A stretch of 29,635 bases of DNA from Bacillota bacterium (lineage in GTDB: Bacteria; Bacillota; Clostridia; Lachnospirales; Lachnospiraceae). The stretch lies in contig JAEZJW010000076.1 of assembly GCA_023415595.1 (NCBI GenBank), positions 1 through 29,635 on the forward strand, given 5' to 3'. How positions within the stretch are numbered: position 1 is the stretch's first letter; each line of letters begins with the position of its first letter. Positions 6,639 through 14,336 of the stretch are shown here, one piece after another. The notes beneath the pieces are model-generated. The model did no database searches. It worked only from the letters and a program-made list of their open reading frames with translations, and was not told where the DNA came from. Position numbers and translations under genes: made by a program.

Positions 6639-7340
6639 ATGAGTACTGCATACTTGACCATCGATGACGGTCCTACTAAGAATACAAAGCAAATTTTAGA
6701 TTATCTTCTTGAGAAGAATATTATACCTGTTATGTTCTTCTGGGGTGAGAGGGTGGAAGAAGCTAGAGAAAATGCCATCTATGCCATTCAGAAGGGTGCA
6801 TACATCGGAAACCATACCTATTCACATCCTCATTTTTCTGAGATTTCTCTGGAACAATGCATTGAAGAGATTGAACGTCAGGAAGAAGTAATTAACGGCC
6901 TGTATGAAGAAGCAGGTGTGAAGCGTGAGTTTAAGCTTTTCCGTTTCCCTTACGGTGATAAGGGCGGAGAGAAGAAAGAAGCGATCCAACAGTATCTTGC
7001 TTCCCATGGCTTCTGCAAAATGGATTACAGTCCTATCACCTATGAATGGTATTTTGATCAAAAGCTTGATCAGGATTATGATACCTTGTGGACCTTCGAT
7101 TATGAGGAATATCGAATTACTTTTGACAATACCTTCTCCTATCCTATGGTGAAGGAGCATATTGATAATCCGAAACCGGCTCAGGGAGGCAGCTTTCATG
7201 ATCCGGGCGCTCATAATATCATTTTGATTCACGACCATACGTGGACGGATGATAAGATTCCGGGGTATTTCTATGATATCATTGACCAGACCCTGAAAGC
7301 AGGCGTTACCTTTGCTAGACCGAAGTTTCTTTGTAAATAA
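6639..7340 (+). CDS. Polysaccharide deacetylase family protein (NodB homology domain)
   Basis: A carbohydrate esterase 4-type protein of 233 residues; such enzymes remove N-acetyl groups from peptidoglycan, chitin or similar polymers using a metal. Motif 1 is TIDDGP (7-12; the catalytic base and a metal ligand are D9/D10), motif 2 is HTYSH (59-63, two metal histidines), motif 3 is RFPYGD (102-107), and a late IHDH segment matches the last motif. There is no signal peptide, unlike most peptidoglycan deacetylases, so it may act inside the cell or on a small substrate. A GTG at 6630 is in frame, but the AAAGGAAG site at 6623-6630 fits the ATG at 6639. A terminator follows directly. Confidence 0.88.
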   Translation: MSTAYLTIDDGPTKNTKQILDYLLEKNIIPVMFFWGERVEEARENAIYAIQKGAYIGNHTYSHPHFSEISLEQCIEEIERQEEVINGLYEEAGVKREFKLFRFPYGDKGGEKKEAIQQYLASHGFCKMDYSPITYEWYFDQKLDQDYDTLWTFDYEEYRITFDNTFSYPMVKEHIDNPKPAQGGSFHDPGAHNIILIHDHTWTDDKIPGYFYDIIDQTLKAGVTFARPKFLCK

Positions 7341-7343
7341 ACC

Positions 7344-7375
7344 AAGGGGTTTTGCATTTTGGTGCAAAACCCCTT
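7344..7375. terminator. Terminator hairpin between convergent genes
   Basis: AAGGGGTTTTGCA pairs with TGCAAAACCCCTT around a short loop, a stem of about 12 bp, just after the deacetylase stop. The T run is better on the minus strand (TTGGTTTATTT), so it probably ends transcription from both sides, including the acetyltransferase gene. Confidence 0.8.
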
Positions 7376-7425
7376 CTTACTGTCTAAATTGAACCATAAA
7401 AACTATTTCAAAATCATATCACCTG

Positions 7426-7923
7426 TTACATACCTATCCGTGGGCTTCTTCTCTCCATAAGTACTGTATTTTGCCATACCCCATTATTATCCTTTCCGAT
7501 CCTCTCCCGATAGCCCACCATACGAAAACCCACCTTCTCATGAAGCGCAATACTCGCCCGGTTAATTTCGAATATGCCTGCTTGAAGAGTCCAGTACCCC
7601 TGCTTTTCAGACTCTTCAACCAACGCCCGTAAAAGCTTCTCTCCCACCTTGTGTCCTCGGTATTCTGTCTTAATATAGATTCCGAGTTCTGCCACACCGG
7701 AATATACAGCACGGCTGCTATAGGGGGAAAGTGCAGTCCAGCCGATCACCTGATCCTCATGAACAGCAACCAGCCTGCAGTCGGTTGTATGGGAAGCATC
7801 CCATGCCTCATAGGAGGGAACCTCCTGATGAAAAGTTGAGGTCTTAAGGTCGATCCCTTCCTGAAAGATTGCTGCTACTGCATCCCAATCCCTTCTCTCC
7901 ATTGCTCTGATGATAACGTCCAT
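7426..7923 (-). CDS. GNAT family N-acetyltransferase, phosphinothricin/methionine-sulfone type
   Basis: An acetyl-CoA dependent N-acetyltransferase of about 165 residues. The order of strands and motifs is that of the PAT/YncA (MnaT) subgroup, which acetylates amino-acid analogues such as phosphinothricin or methionine sulfone: IIRAMERRDWDAVAAIF at the start, WTALSPY, GIYIKTEYRGHKVGEKLL (acetyl-CoA motif A), and FEINRASIALHEKVGFRMVGYRERIG. The actual substrate cannot be told from sequence. A GTG at 7932 is in frame, but the GGGGG site at 7933-7937 lies at a better distance from the ATG at 7923. It stands alone with its own promoter. Confidence 0.88.
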   Translation of the reverse strand: MDVIIRAMERRDWDAVAAIFQEGIDLKTSTFHQEVPSYEAWDASHTTDCRLVAVHEDQVIGWTALSPYSSRAVYSGVAELGIYIKTEYRGHKVGEKLLRALVEESEKQGYWTLQAGIFEINRASIALHEKVGFRMVGYRERIGKDNNGVWQNTVLMERRSPRIGM

Positions 7924-7960
7924 CCTAAGCACCCCCTACTTCAAAGTTTTTATTTATGCC

Positions 7961-7989
7961 ATACTAATCCATGCAGTATATTCTGTCAA
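7961..7989 (-). promoter_or_regulatory. Promoter of the GNAT gene
   Basis: On the minus strand TTGACA (7984-7989), 17 bp, TAGTAT (7961-7966), about 38 bp before the start at 7923. Confidence 0.65.
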
Positions 7990-8088
7990 GAGACTCTATT
8001 CGCCATAATAGCTAATTTCTCGCCAGGTGCTGAGATAAGCAGGATATATAAAGAAAGTATCACAAGCAAGCCGATCCAATAATAAAAT

Positions 8089-8125
8089 AAAAAAACCTAC
8101 AAGATCCAGCTCAGGATCTTATAGG
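8089..8125 (-). terminator. Terminator of the tRNA-Pro gene
   Basis: On the minus strand a 12-bp stem (CCTATAAGATCC with GGATCTTGTAGG, one G.T pair; 8096-8125) with a 6-nt loop is followed by seven T residues, 10 nt after the tRNA. Confidence 0.9.
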
Positions 8126-8135
8126 CTTACTTTCC

Positions 8136-8209
8136 TCGAGGCGACGGGACTCGAACCCACGGCCTCTGCGTCCCGAACGCAGCGCTCTACCAAACTGAGC
8201 CACGCCTCG
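8136..8209 (-). tRNA. tRNA-Pro (anticodon CGG)
   Basis: A full cloverleaf on the minus strand: 7-bp acceptor stem CGAGGCG/CGCCTCG, D arm GCTC/GAGC, anticodon stem CTGCG/CGCAG with loop TTCGGGA giving anticodon CGG, T arm with TTCGAGT, and discriminator base A. CCA is not encoded. It is a single-gene unit with its own promoter and terminator. Confidence 0.95.
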
Positions 8210-8210
8210 A

Positions 8211-8284
8211 TAATAACTTCCGGTGCCTATCATTTACTTAAGCACCGCATTAGTTATTATCTAATAAATGTATCAAAAAGTCAA
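8211..8284 (-). promoter_or_regulatory. tRNA-Pro promoter overlapped by an inverted repeat
   Basis: TTGACT (8279-8284), 17 bp, GATAAT (8256-8261) on the minus strand point at the tRNA. An inverted repeat fills the gap to the tRNA: TAATAACT (8211-8218) with AGTTATTA (8252-8259), and inside it GGTGC (8222-8226) with GCACC (8242-8246). Its outer arm overlaps the -10. It may be a leader hairpin of the pre-tRNA or an operator. The rest of 8285-8421 shows nothing recognisable. Confidence 0.55.
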
Positions 8285-8421
8285 CTGTTTATTTTATGAA
8301 AATCCATTATTTTAGTATCTGTCTGGTAAGGTAATAAAAGATTATCTTAATATTATAGTTATTATCCAGTATGATTTACACCGGGTATGGATACAATTCT
8401 TTTAGCGATGGTAAACCACTC

Positions 8422-8450
8422 TTGACAATCATATTCCGAGTTGCTATAAT
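8422..8450 (+). promoter_or_regulatory. Consensus sigma-A promoter of the riboflavin operon
   Basis: TTGACA (8422-8427), 17 bp, TATAAT (8445-8450): both hexamers are perfect and the spacing is ideal. Transcription would start near 8457, just before the FMN riboswitch. Confidence 0.9.
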
Positions 8451-8467
8451 GGCAGAAAATAATATAT

Positions 8468-8574
8468 ATCTTCAGGGCAGGGTGTAATTCCCTACCGGTG
8501 GTATAGCCCACGAGCCGTAAGGCATGATTCGGTGTAACTCCGAAGCCGACAGTATAGTCTGGATGAAAGAAGAT
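8468..8574 (+). ncRNA. FMN riboswitch (RFN element)
   Basis: The conserved RFN segments are in order: closing stem ATCTTC (8468-8473) with GAAGAT (8569-8574), AGGGCAGGGTG, the block ATTCCCTACCGG, a GCCCACGAGCC block, GGCATGATTCGGTG and AAGCCGACAGT, then AGTCTGGATGAAAGA. It senses FMN and, in Firmicutes, promotes a downstream terminator when bound. It controls ribD-ribE-ribBA-ribH-HAD. Confidence 0.97.
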
Positions 8575-8608
8575 TTAAGCCGCTTTTAGCGTTTTCTTTT
8601 GAACATTG

Positions 8609-8642
8609 CTCTGAAATGATTTTTTTCATTTCAGAGTTTTTT
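8609..8642 (+). terminator. First terminator of the FMN riboswitch expression platform
   Basis: CTCTGAAATG pairs with CATTTCAGAG (8609-8636) around an A/T-rich 8-nt loop, followed by six T residues. It lies 35 nt after the aptamer, in the position of the riboswitch-controlled terminator. Confidence 0.9.
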
Positions 8643-8672
8643 GTTTATAAAGATGAAATGTAACTGTGAGCT

Positions 8673-8707
8673 ACTGCCTTGAACTGTATGTTTAAGGCAG
8701 TTTTTTT
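8673..8707 (+). terminator. Second, tandem terminator directly before the ribD ribosome site
   Basis: ACTGCCTT (8673-8680) pairs with AAGGCAGT (8694-8701), followed by a run of seven T (8701-8707). The ribosome site of ribD begins at 8710. This is a second factor-independent terminator in the same leader. Whether it belongs to the riboswitch or is a constitutive brake is not clear. Confidence 0.75.
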
Positions 8708-8720
8708 ATGGAGGTCTCCT

Positions 8721-9827
8721 ATGACGGATGAAGAATATATGCTCGTTGCGCTGACACATGCAAGAAAGGGGATTGGATTCGTTAATCCTAACCCTTTGGT
8801 TGGTGCCATTATCGTAAAAGACAATAATATTATTGGCCAGGGTTGGCATGAGAAGTACGGCGGATGGCACGCTGAAAGAAATGCATTAAATAATTGCAGT
8901 GAAAGTCCTAATGGCGCAACCATGTATGTCACATTAGAACCTTGCTGCCATTATGGGAAAACTCCACCTTGTACTGAAGCCATTTTACAAAATCAAATAA
9001 AAAAGGTGGTTATCGGTTGCCTGGATCCTAATCCTCTTGTTTCAGGAATGGGAGCTGCAATTCTGCGAGAGGCAGGTGTCGATGTAGAAATAGGAATATT
9101 ACAGGATAAATGTATAGAGCTAAACGAGGTTTTCTTTCACTACATCAAAACCAAAACGCCTTATGTTGTTATGAAATATGCCATGACAATGGATGGAAAA
9201 ATAGCAACAGCCAGTGGAGAAGCTAGGTGGATTACAGGTCAAAAAGCTCGGGATAATGTTCATAAGAGCCGTAACAGGTACTCTTCCATTATGGTCGGAG
9301 TTGGCACAGTAATTGCTGATAACCCCTCCCTTACCTGCAGAAGCAATGGCGGAAGGAACCCCATTCGCATCATCTGTGACACAAATTTAAACACACCAAT
9401 TGAATCTGACATTGTTACCACCGCAAAAGATATAAAGACGATTATTGCTACAGCCTGTGATAATAAAGAAAAGCATAAGCCCTATCTTACTAACGGATGT
9501 GAGATTCTTGAAATACGCCTAAAAGAAAATCATATCGATTTAAACCATTTGATGCAAGAGCTCGGAAGGGCAGGTATTGACAGCATCTTTTTAGAAGGAG
9601 GTTCCGCCCTTAATTATTCCGCTTTACAAAGCAGAATAGTAAATAGAATACAAGCGTATATTGCCCCGAAACTTTTTGGTGGCAGTAGGTCCAAAACACC
9701 TGTCGGAGGTGTAGGTGTTCAAGAAATAAATCAATGTTTTTCCTTGAGGAACCAATCAATCACTTGGTTTGATGAGGATATTCTTATGGAAGGAGAGATC
9801 GATTATAAATGTTCACAGGAATCATAG
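8721..9827 (+). CDS. ribD: Bifunctional pyrimidine deaminase/reductase RibD
   Basis: This enzyme deaminates the pyrimidine product of GTP cyclohydrolase II and then reduces its ribosyl group with NADPH, steps two and three of riboflavin synthesis. The protein has 368 residues. The N-terminal deaminase domain (about 1-145) has the zinc ligands H50 (HAER, with catalytic E52), C75 and C84 (PCCHYGKTPPC). The reductase domain (about 150-368) starts with VVMKYAMTMDGKIAT and contains ITGQKARDNVHKSRNRY and FLEGGSALNYSAL. The frame is open from 8679, but the GGAGG at 8710-8714 fixes the start at ATG 8721. It is the first gene of the riboswitch operon and overlaps ribE by 19 nt. Confidence 0.97.
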   Translation: MTDEEYMLVALTHARKGIGFVNPNPLVGAIIVKDNNIIGQGWHEKYGGWHAERNALNNCSESPNGATMYVTLEPCCHYGKTPPCTEAILQNQIKKVVIGCLDPNPLVSGMGAAILREAGVDVEIGILQDKCIELNEVFFHYIKTKTPYVVMKYAMTMDGKIATASGEARWITGQKARDNVHKSRNRYSSIMVGVGTVIADNPSLTCRSNGGRNPIRIICDTNLNTPIESDIVTTAKDIKTIIATACDNKEKHKPYLTNGCEILEIRLKENHIDLNHLMQELGRAGIDSIFLEGGSALNYSALQSRIVNRIQAYIAPKLFGGSRSKTPVGGVGVQEINQCFSLRNQSITWFDEDILMEGEIDYKCSQES

Positions 9828-10438
9828 AAGAGATAGGTACTGTCAGAAACATTAAGAAAGGGACAAGATCCGCGAGTCTGACAATTGAATGCCGGAAAAT
9901 ATCTGATAACTTAAAATTAGGCGATAGTGTGGCAACAAACGGTGTCTGCCTAACCGTAACAAATATCAGCGGTTCTTCCTTCTCAGCTGATGTAATGAAT
10001 GAAACTCTTTCCAAATCTTCACTTGGAAGCCTGAATATCGGAAGCAGAGTTAATCTGGAACGTGCAATGCTTGCAAACGGAAGATTTGGTGGCCATATTG
10101 TATCGGGACATATCGATGGTACCGGCAAGATTGCGTCAATCAAAAAGGACGACATAGCAATCTGGTTTACCATTAAAGCCAGCACAAACATTATGCAGTA
10201 TATCATAGAAAAAGGCTCGATTACGATTGATGGTATCAGCCTGACCGTAGCCATCGTTACACCGGACAGCTTCTCTGTGTCAGTCATTCCACACACCGCC
10301 AAGGAAACAACACTATCAGAAAAAAATATAGGAAGTTTAGTAAATCTTGAAAATGATATCATCGGAAAATATATAGAAAAATTCACACATAGCAGCAATG
10401 GGATTACGAAAGAATTTCTAAATATAAACGGATTTTAG
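9809..10438 (+). CDS. ribE: Riboflavin synthase alpha subunit RibE
   Basis: It catalyses the last step, dismutation of two 6,7-dimethyl-8-ribityllumazines to riboflavin. The 209 residues show the two-fold internal repeat of the family: MFTGIIEEIGTVRNI with a second barrel beginning around GHIVSGHIDGTGKI, and the paired signatures DSVATNGVCLTV and GSITIDGISLTVA. The start lies in the end of ribD, with GGAAGGAGAG just upstream, so translation is coupled. The homologue is called ribC or ribE depending on species. Confidence 0.97.
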   Translation: MFTGIIEEIGTVRNIKKGTRSASLTIECRKISDNLKLGDSVATNGVCLTVTNISGSSFSADVMNETLSKSSLGSLNIGSRVNLERAMLANGRFGGHIVSGHIDGTGKIASIKKDDIAIWFTIKASTNIMQYIIEKGSITIDGISLTVAIVTPDSFSVSVIPHTAKETTLSEKNIGSLVNLENDIIGKYIEKFTHSSNGITKEFLNINGF

Positions 10439-10447
10439 GAGGTCATT

Positions 10448-11650
10448 ATGTTTAAATACAATACAATTCCAGAGGCTCTGGAAGCCTTACGCAAAGGCGA
10501 AATCATCCTTGTGACGGATGATGAGAACCGTGAAAATGAAGGTGATTTTATCTGTGCTGCCGAATATGCCACGACAGAGAATATTAATTTTATGGCCATT
10601 CACGGTAAGGGTCTGATCTGTATGCCTATGAGTGAAGAAATATGCACACGCCTGCAGTTTCCTCAGATGGTATCAAACAATACCGATAAGCATACAACAT
10701 CTTTTACCGTATCAATTGACCATGTCGATACCACGACAGGCATCTCTGCTGCAGAGCGAAGCATCACTGCCCTTAAGATAGTGGACAATAACGCTAAGCC
10801 GGAGGATTTCCGCCGGCCGGGTCATATGTTCCCACTTCTGGCAAGAAAGCATGGAGTTTTAGTACGAGGAGGTCATACGGAAGCCACCGTAGATCTGATG
10901 CGTCTGGCCGGTTTGAAGGAGTGCGGTCTTTGCTGTGAAATTATGCGGGAGGACGGACACATGATGAGAACACCGGAATTAATCAGCTTAGCACAAAAGT
11001 GGGACATGAAGTTTATCACAATCAAGTCATTACAGGATTATCGTAAAAAGTTTGATCATCTGGTGGAACGTGTTGCCAGCCCTTACTTACCAACCTCTTA
11101 TGGTAATTTTCGCGCTTATGGGTATAGGAATAAAATCAACGGTGAACATCATGTGGCTCTGGTAAAAGGGGATATCGGTGACGGACAAGCGGTTTTATGC
11201 CGCGTTCATTCCGAATGCTTAACCGGTGATGTATTCCATTCCTCCCGTTGTGACTGCGGAGAACAGTTGGCGCAGGCAATGAAGATGATTGAAGAAGAAG
11301 GACGCGGAATTCTTCTGTATATGCGACAGGAAGGACGAGGGATTGGACTGCTGAATAAATTAAAAGCCTATGAGCTTCAGAGTCAGGGAATGGATACTGT
11401 GGAAGCAAACCTTGCACTTGGTTTCGAAGAGGATATGCGCGAATACTATATCGGTGCTCAGATCCTTCAGGATTTAGGAGTGAAAACTATGCGGCTGATT
11501 ACAAATAACCCCGATAAGGTATATCAGCTTTCTGATTTTGGTATTGAAATCACTGAACGTGTACCGGTGGAAATCGAAGCAAATGAGCACGATAAACATT
11601 ATCTTGAAACAAAACAAGCGAAAATGGGGCATTTATTAAATTTAAAATAA
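10448..11650 (+). CDS. ribBA: Bifunctional DHBP synthase / GTP cyclohydrolase II RibBA
   Basis: It makes both precursors of riboflavin: 3,4-dihydroxy-2-butanone 4-phosphate from ribulose 5-phosphate, and the pyrimidine from GTP. The 400 residues divide into the RibB domain (about 1-200) with VTDDENRENEGDFICAAE, TTGISAAERS and RPGHMFPL, and the RibA domain (about 205-400) with the zinc site CLTGDVFHSSRCDCGEQL, then MRQEGRGIGLLNKLKAYELQ. Both active sites look intact. The ATG follows a GGAGGTCATT ribosome site, 9 nt after the ribE stop. Confidence 0.97.
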   Translation: MFKYNTIPEALEALRKGEIILVTDDENRENEGDFICAAEYATTENINFMAIHGKGLICMPMSEEICTRLQFPQMVSNNTDKHTTSFTVSIDHVDTTTGISAAERSITALKIVDNNAKPEDFRRPGHMFPLLARKHGVLVRGGHTEATVDLMRLAGLKECGLCCEIMREDGHMMRTPELISLAQKWDMKFITIKSLQDYRKKFDHLVERVASPYLPTSYGNFRAYGYRNKINGEHHVALVKGDIGDGQAVLCRVHSECLTGDVFHSSRCDCGEQLAQAMKMIEEEGRGILLYMRQEGRGIGLLNKLKAYELQSQGMDTVEANLALGFEEDMREYYIGAQILQDLGVKTMRLITNNPDKVYQLSDFGIEITERVPVEIEANEHDKHYLETKQAKMGHLLNLK

Positions 11651-11662
11651 AGGAGAATTCAA

Positions 11663-12136
11663 ATGAAAACATATGAAGGAAAACTTGTATCAAAGGAAAT
11701 TAAAATAGGTATTGTAGCTGCAAGGTTTAATGAGTTTATTACCTCCAAGCTGCTTGGAGGTGCTGTCGATGCACTAACCAGACACGAGGTGAAGGAGGAC
11801 CATATTGAAGTTGCCTGGGTTCCCGGTGCTTTCGAAATTCCTCTGATTGCTTCAAAAATGGCAAATAGCAAAAAATATGATGCTATCATATGCTTAGGCA
11901 CTGTAATCCGTGGGAGCACAACCCATTATGATTATGTTTGCAGCGAGGTATCAAAGGGGATTGCAAATGTGTCCTTAAATACCGGAATCCCTGTAATGTT
12001 TGGTGTACTTACGACCGAAAATATTGAACAAGCCATTGAACGTGCCGGAACCAAAGCCGGAAACAAAGGCTTTGATTGTGCAGTCGGAGCCATTGAAATG
12101 GTTAATCTCATCAGAGAACTTGAAAATAATGACTAA
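11663..12136 (+). CDS. ribH: 6,7-dimethyl-8-ribityllumazine synthase RibH
   Basis: It condenses the RibBA and RibD products into the lumazine; the family often forms 60-subunit capsids. The 157 residues show the usual motifs: KIGIVAARFNEFITSKLLGGA, AWVPGAFEIPL, the active-site segment CLGTVIRGSTTHYDYVCSEV (H in TTHYDYV is catalytic) and the C-terminal GNKGFDCAVGAIEMVNL. The ATG follows AAAGGAG, 12 nt after ribBA. Its last codons overlap the start of the HAD phosphatase gene by 8 nt. Confidence 0.97.
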   Translation: MKTYEGKLVSKEIKIGIVAARFNEFITSKLLGGAVDALTRHEVKEDHIEVAWVPGAFEIPLIASKMANSKKYDAIICLGTVIRGSTTHYDYVCSEVSKGIANVSLNTGIPVMFGVLTTENIEQAIERAGTKAGNKGFDCAVGAIEMVNLIRELENND

Positions 12137-12770
12137 TTTATTATTTGATTATGATGGCACCCTCCACAACAGCATTAAAATCTATGCTCCTGCTTTTCGA
12201 ACTGCTTATAATTATCTCGTAGATAACGGTTTTGCTGATGCTAAGGAATTCACAGAGCGGGAGATCTCCTATTGGCTTGGTTATACCGCTGATGACATGT
12301 GGAAGAGTTTTTTACCCAGTCTGCCGGAGGAAGAGAAAAGAAATTGCAGTGCGATCATTGCCAAAGAAATGATAATCCTGATCAACAAAGGTATGGCTGA
12401 ACTATACCCTCAGGCTGAGAATATACTGCAGAAATTGAAAGCTATCGGTTATAACCCGATATTTCTAAGCAACTGCAAGCGCGCGTATATGGAAGCTCAT
12501 GTCAGGCAATTCCGTCTTCATCGTTTCTTCTCAGACTTTTACTGTTCAGAAGATTTTGGCTTCATAGCAAAATATAAAATTTTTGAATCTGTTAAAGAAC
12601 ATTGGCCCGGTGACTTTATAGTGATTGGTGATAGATTTCATGATATGGAGATAGCAGAAAAATTCAATTTGATTTCTGTTGGATGCACCTATGGGTTTGG
12701 AATTGCCGAGGAATTAAAAAACGCCACCTGGCGGATAGACAAGCTATCCGATCTATTAAAATTGCTATAA
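12129..12770 (+). CDS. HAD family phosphatase in the riboflavin operon
   Basis: A 213-residue haloacid dehalogenase-type hydrolase with all four motifs: DYDGT (7-11, nucleophile D7 and D9), the helical cap at about 20-95, S114 in FLSNC, K148/K150 in IAKYK, and GDRFHD (167-172, D168 and D172). The ATG is inside the ribH stop region (ATGACTAA), so it is translated with the rib operon. The dephosphorylation of 5-amino-6-ribitylamino-uracil 5'-phosphate is carried out in known bacteria by promiscuous HAD enzymes usually encoded elsewhere; a HAD gene fused to the operon is a natural candidate. That role is inferred from position only; phosphoglycolate phosphatase-like activity is the alternative. 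Confidence 0.85.
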   Translation: MTNLLFDYDGTLHNSIKIYAPAFRTAYNYLVDNGFADAKEFTEREISYWLGYTADDMWKSFLPSLPEEEKRNCSAIIAKEMIILINKGMAELYPQAENILQKLKAIGYNPIFLSNCKRAYMEAHVRQFRLHRFFSDFYCSEDFGFIAKYKIFESVKEHWPGDFIVIGDRFHDMEIAEKFNLISVGCTYGFGIAEELKNATWRIDKLSDLLKLL

Positions 12771-12778
12771 AACAAAAT

Positions 12779-12812
12779 GCCTATACTGTTGTTTCAATAG
12801 TATAGGCGTTTT
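12779..12812 (+). terminator. Terminator of the riboflavin operon
   Basis: GCCTATACT pairs with AGTATAGGC (12779-12807), followed by GTTTTATT. It lies 9 nt after the HAD stop. On the minus strand it could also end the convergent DUF3795-like gene. Confidence 0.88.
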
Positions 12813-12831
12813 ATTCCTCTTTAACTTCCAT

Positions 12832-13206
12832 TTATCGCTTTCCAGTCTTAATAAATTCTATCAAATCCTTCTCATCTTCAAAGTTATCATAATCACCGTG
12901 TATCCCTTCCCGGTGGTATACAACTCCATTTCTTTCATTCGCTTCAAGACAATCAAGCAAATTCTCTAAGCCATATTTTTGCACGAAAAGAGTAAAGCCA
13001 TATGGCTTAACCTTACCCAATAGTCCCTTCTGGCATAACTGAGTACATTCATAACAGGCACTGAGTCCTTTTTCAACCGAACATTTTCGGTTTTCGCACC
13101 AGTCCTTATCAGGACATTCTCCGGTATCACAGCCAGAGCATTTTTCATTTTCAGAACATAAGCAGCAGGCTAGACCGCATCTTGCAATACCTAACTCCCG
13201 TTTCAT
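12832..13206 (-). CDS. Cysteine-rich DUF3795-like protein
   Basis: A 124-residue protein with 13 cysteines in its first 60 residues: ARCGLACCLCSENEKCSGC, then CPDKDWCENRKC and CYECTQLC. This spacing looks like a metal or Fe-S cluster binding module and resembles DUF3795, a family of unknown function frequent in anaerobes. The C-terminal half is a plain acidic and helical region with no cysteine except one. The frame opens at 13221, but the AGGAGG there is itself the ribosome site for the ATG at 13206. It stands alone; the family match is from memory and no function is claimed. Confidence 0.75.
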   Translation of the reverse strand: MKRELGIARCGLACCLCSENEKCSGCDTGECPDKDWCENRKCSVEKGLSACYECTQLCQKGLLGKVKPYGFTLFVQKYGLENLLDCLEANERNGVVYHREGIHGDYDNFEDEKDLIEFIKTGKR

Positions 13207-13360
13207 CCCAGACCTCCTCATAACTGTTTTTTATATGAACCAATTATACTCCATAATTATCCATAATTCTATTATTATTTGTTAATATGGACGAAACCTC
13301 ATTGTTTCACTTTGAGCAATATTCAAAAATGTCCGCTTTGCAGACATTTTATGAATCATG

Positions 13361-13403
13361 AATAAAAGCACTCTGTCCCTTATAAGATATGAGACACAGT
13401 GCT
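13361..13403 (-). terminator. Terminator of the DegV gene
   Basis: On the minus strand AGCACTGTGTCTC pairs with GGGACAGAGTGCT (13367-13403, with one mismatch each side), followed by TTTTATT. A second small inverted repeat, AAAATGTC with GACATTTT, is at 13326-13350. Apart from these and the likely promoter of the DUF3795-like gene, 13207-13499 shows nothing else. Confidence 0.75.
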
Positions 13404-13499
13404 ATATTTTCATTCATTCTTATAGATAATTACGTAGGCAATCTTGTACATAACCAATTATAATACATGAGGAAAGAATGCTTACAAGACTGGTATTCT

Positions 13500-14336
13500 T
13501 TAATAAGCAGTAATAATTCCACCCTCGTTTGCATAGAGTGAGCTGACACCTGCGGTATCCACAATAAAACAATCTCTAAAGGGTATTCTTTTTAGAATTT
13601 CTTCCTTAACAAATACTGCTCTTTCATAGTTATTGCAATGGGAGATCCCAAGGATTCTCTCCTGCGGTTTAATCACATCATGCTCGATTGCTTTTGCCAT
13701 CGTAACCAATGCTTTTACAATACCGCGGGCTTGATCCAGCTTGCAGATCGTCCCCTCCGGTGTGGCTCCCATAACCGGCTTAATATTAAGAGCACTTGCG
13801 ATGATCGCCTGCAGATTCGATAATCTGCCATTCTTTCTTAAGGTCTCCAGGGACTCAAGAACAAACTTCGTCTTCAGGCTGTCGCGGAAGCCTCGGATCG
13901 TTCCTACCACAGAATCAAACAAATGCCCTTTTTCAATCAGCTCTTTTATTTTCATAGCAATCAGTGTCTGGGCAACAGAAGCTGATCGGGAGTCAATGAT
14001 TTCAATCTTCTTAGCCGGATGATCCTCAAGATATAACTTCTTAGCCAGTTCCGCGCTGTTATAGGAACCGCTAAGATTAGAAGACAACGTCACCACATAG
14101 ATATCTCCGTCATATTCGAATTCCTTCATATAATCCTCAGGGGAAGGACAGGCAGATTTCGGACTGTTAGGGCTCTCCTTAACCCTGCGCAGAAAATCCT
14201 TCTGATCAAAGCTTGCATTATCAACGATCTCTGTATTATCAACAATCAAAGTCAGGGGTACTAATCTGAAATGCTCATCTTTCTTAAGATAATCCGGTAA
14301 ATCGGTGCAACTATCTCCAATTATTCTATACGACAT
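13500..14336 (-). CDS. DegV family fatty-acid-binding protein
   Basis: A 278-residue DegV-fold protein; members bind a fatty acid between two domains and, in some Gram-positives, act as FakB, handing fatty acids to the kinase FakA. Family motifs are visible: the N-terminal RIIGDSCTDLP, a TLSSNLSGSYNSAELA segment (about residues 83-98) that binds the carboxylate head, and a late ISHCNN segment plus a GIITAY end. The ATG has an AACCTCC-complement GGAGG site. No fakA is near. FakB function is possible but unproven. Confidence 0.9.
   Translation of the reverse strand: MSYRIIGDSCTDLPDYLKKDEHFRLVPLTLIVDNTEIVDNASFDQKDFLRRVKESPNSPKSACPSPEDYMKEFEYDGDIYVVTLSSNLSGSYNSAELAKKLYLEDHPAKKIEIIDSRSASVAQTLIAMKIKELIEKGHLFDSVVGTIRGFRDSLKTKFVLESLETLRKNGRLSNLQAIIASALNIKPVMGATPEGTICKLDQARGIVKALVTMAKAIEHDVIKPQERILGISHCNNYERAVFVKEEILKRIPFRDCFIVDTAGVSSLYANEGGIITAY

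Noticed and set aside
8136..8284. Integration (attachment) site next to tRNA-Pro
   Set aside because: No integrase, no duplicate of the tRNA 3' end in the window, and neighbours are ordinary chromosomal genes.
13326..13350. Short palindrome AAAATGTC/GACATTTT as an operator or mobile-element end
   Set aside because: Single copy, no flanking repeats or transposase; near a terminator, so probably an extra transcript-end hairpin.
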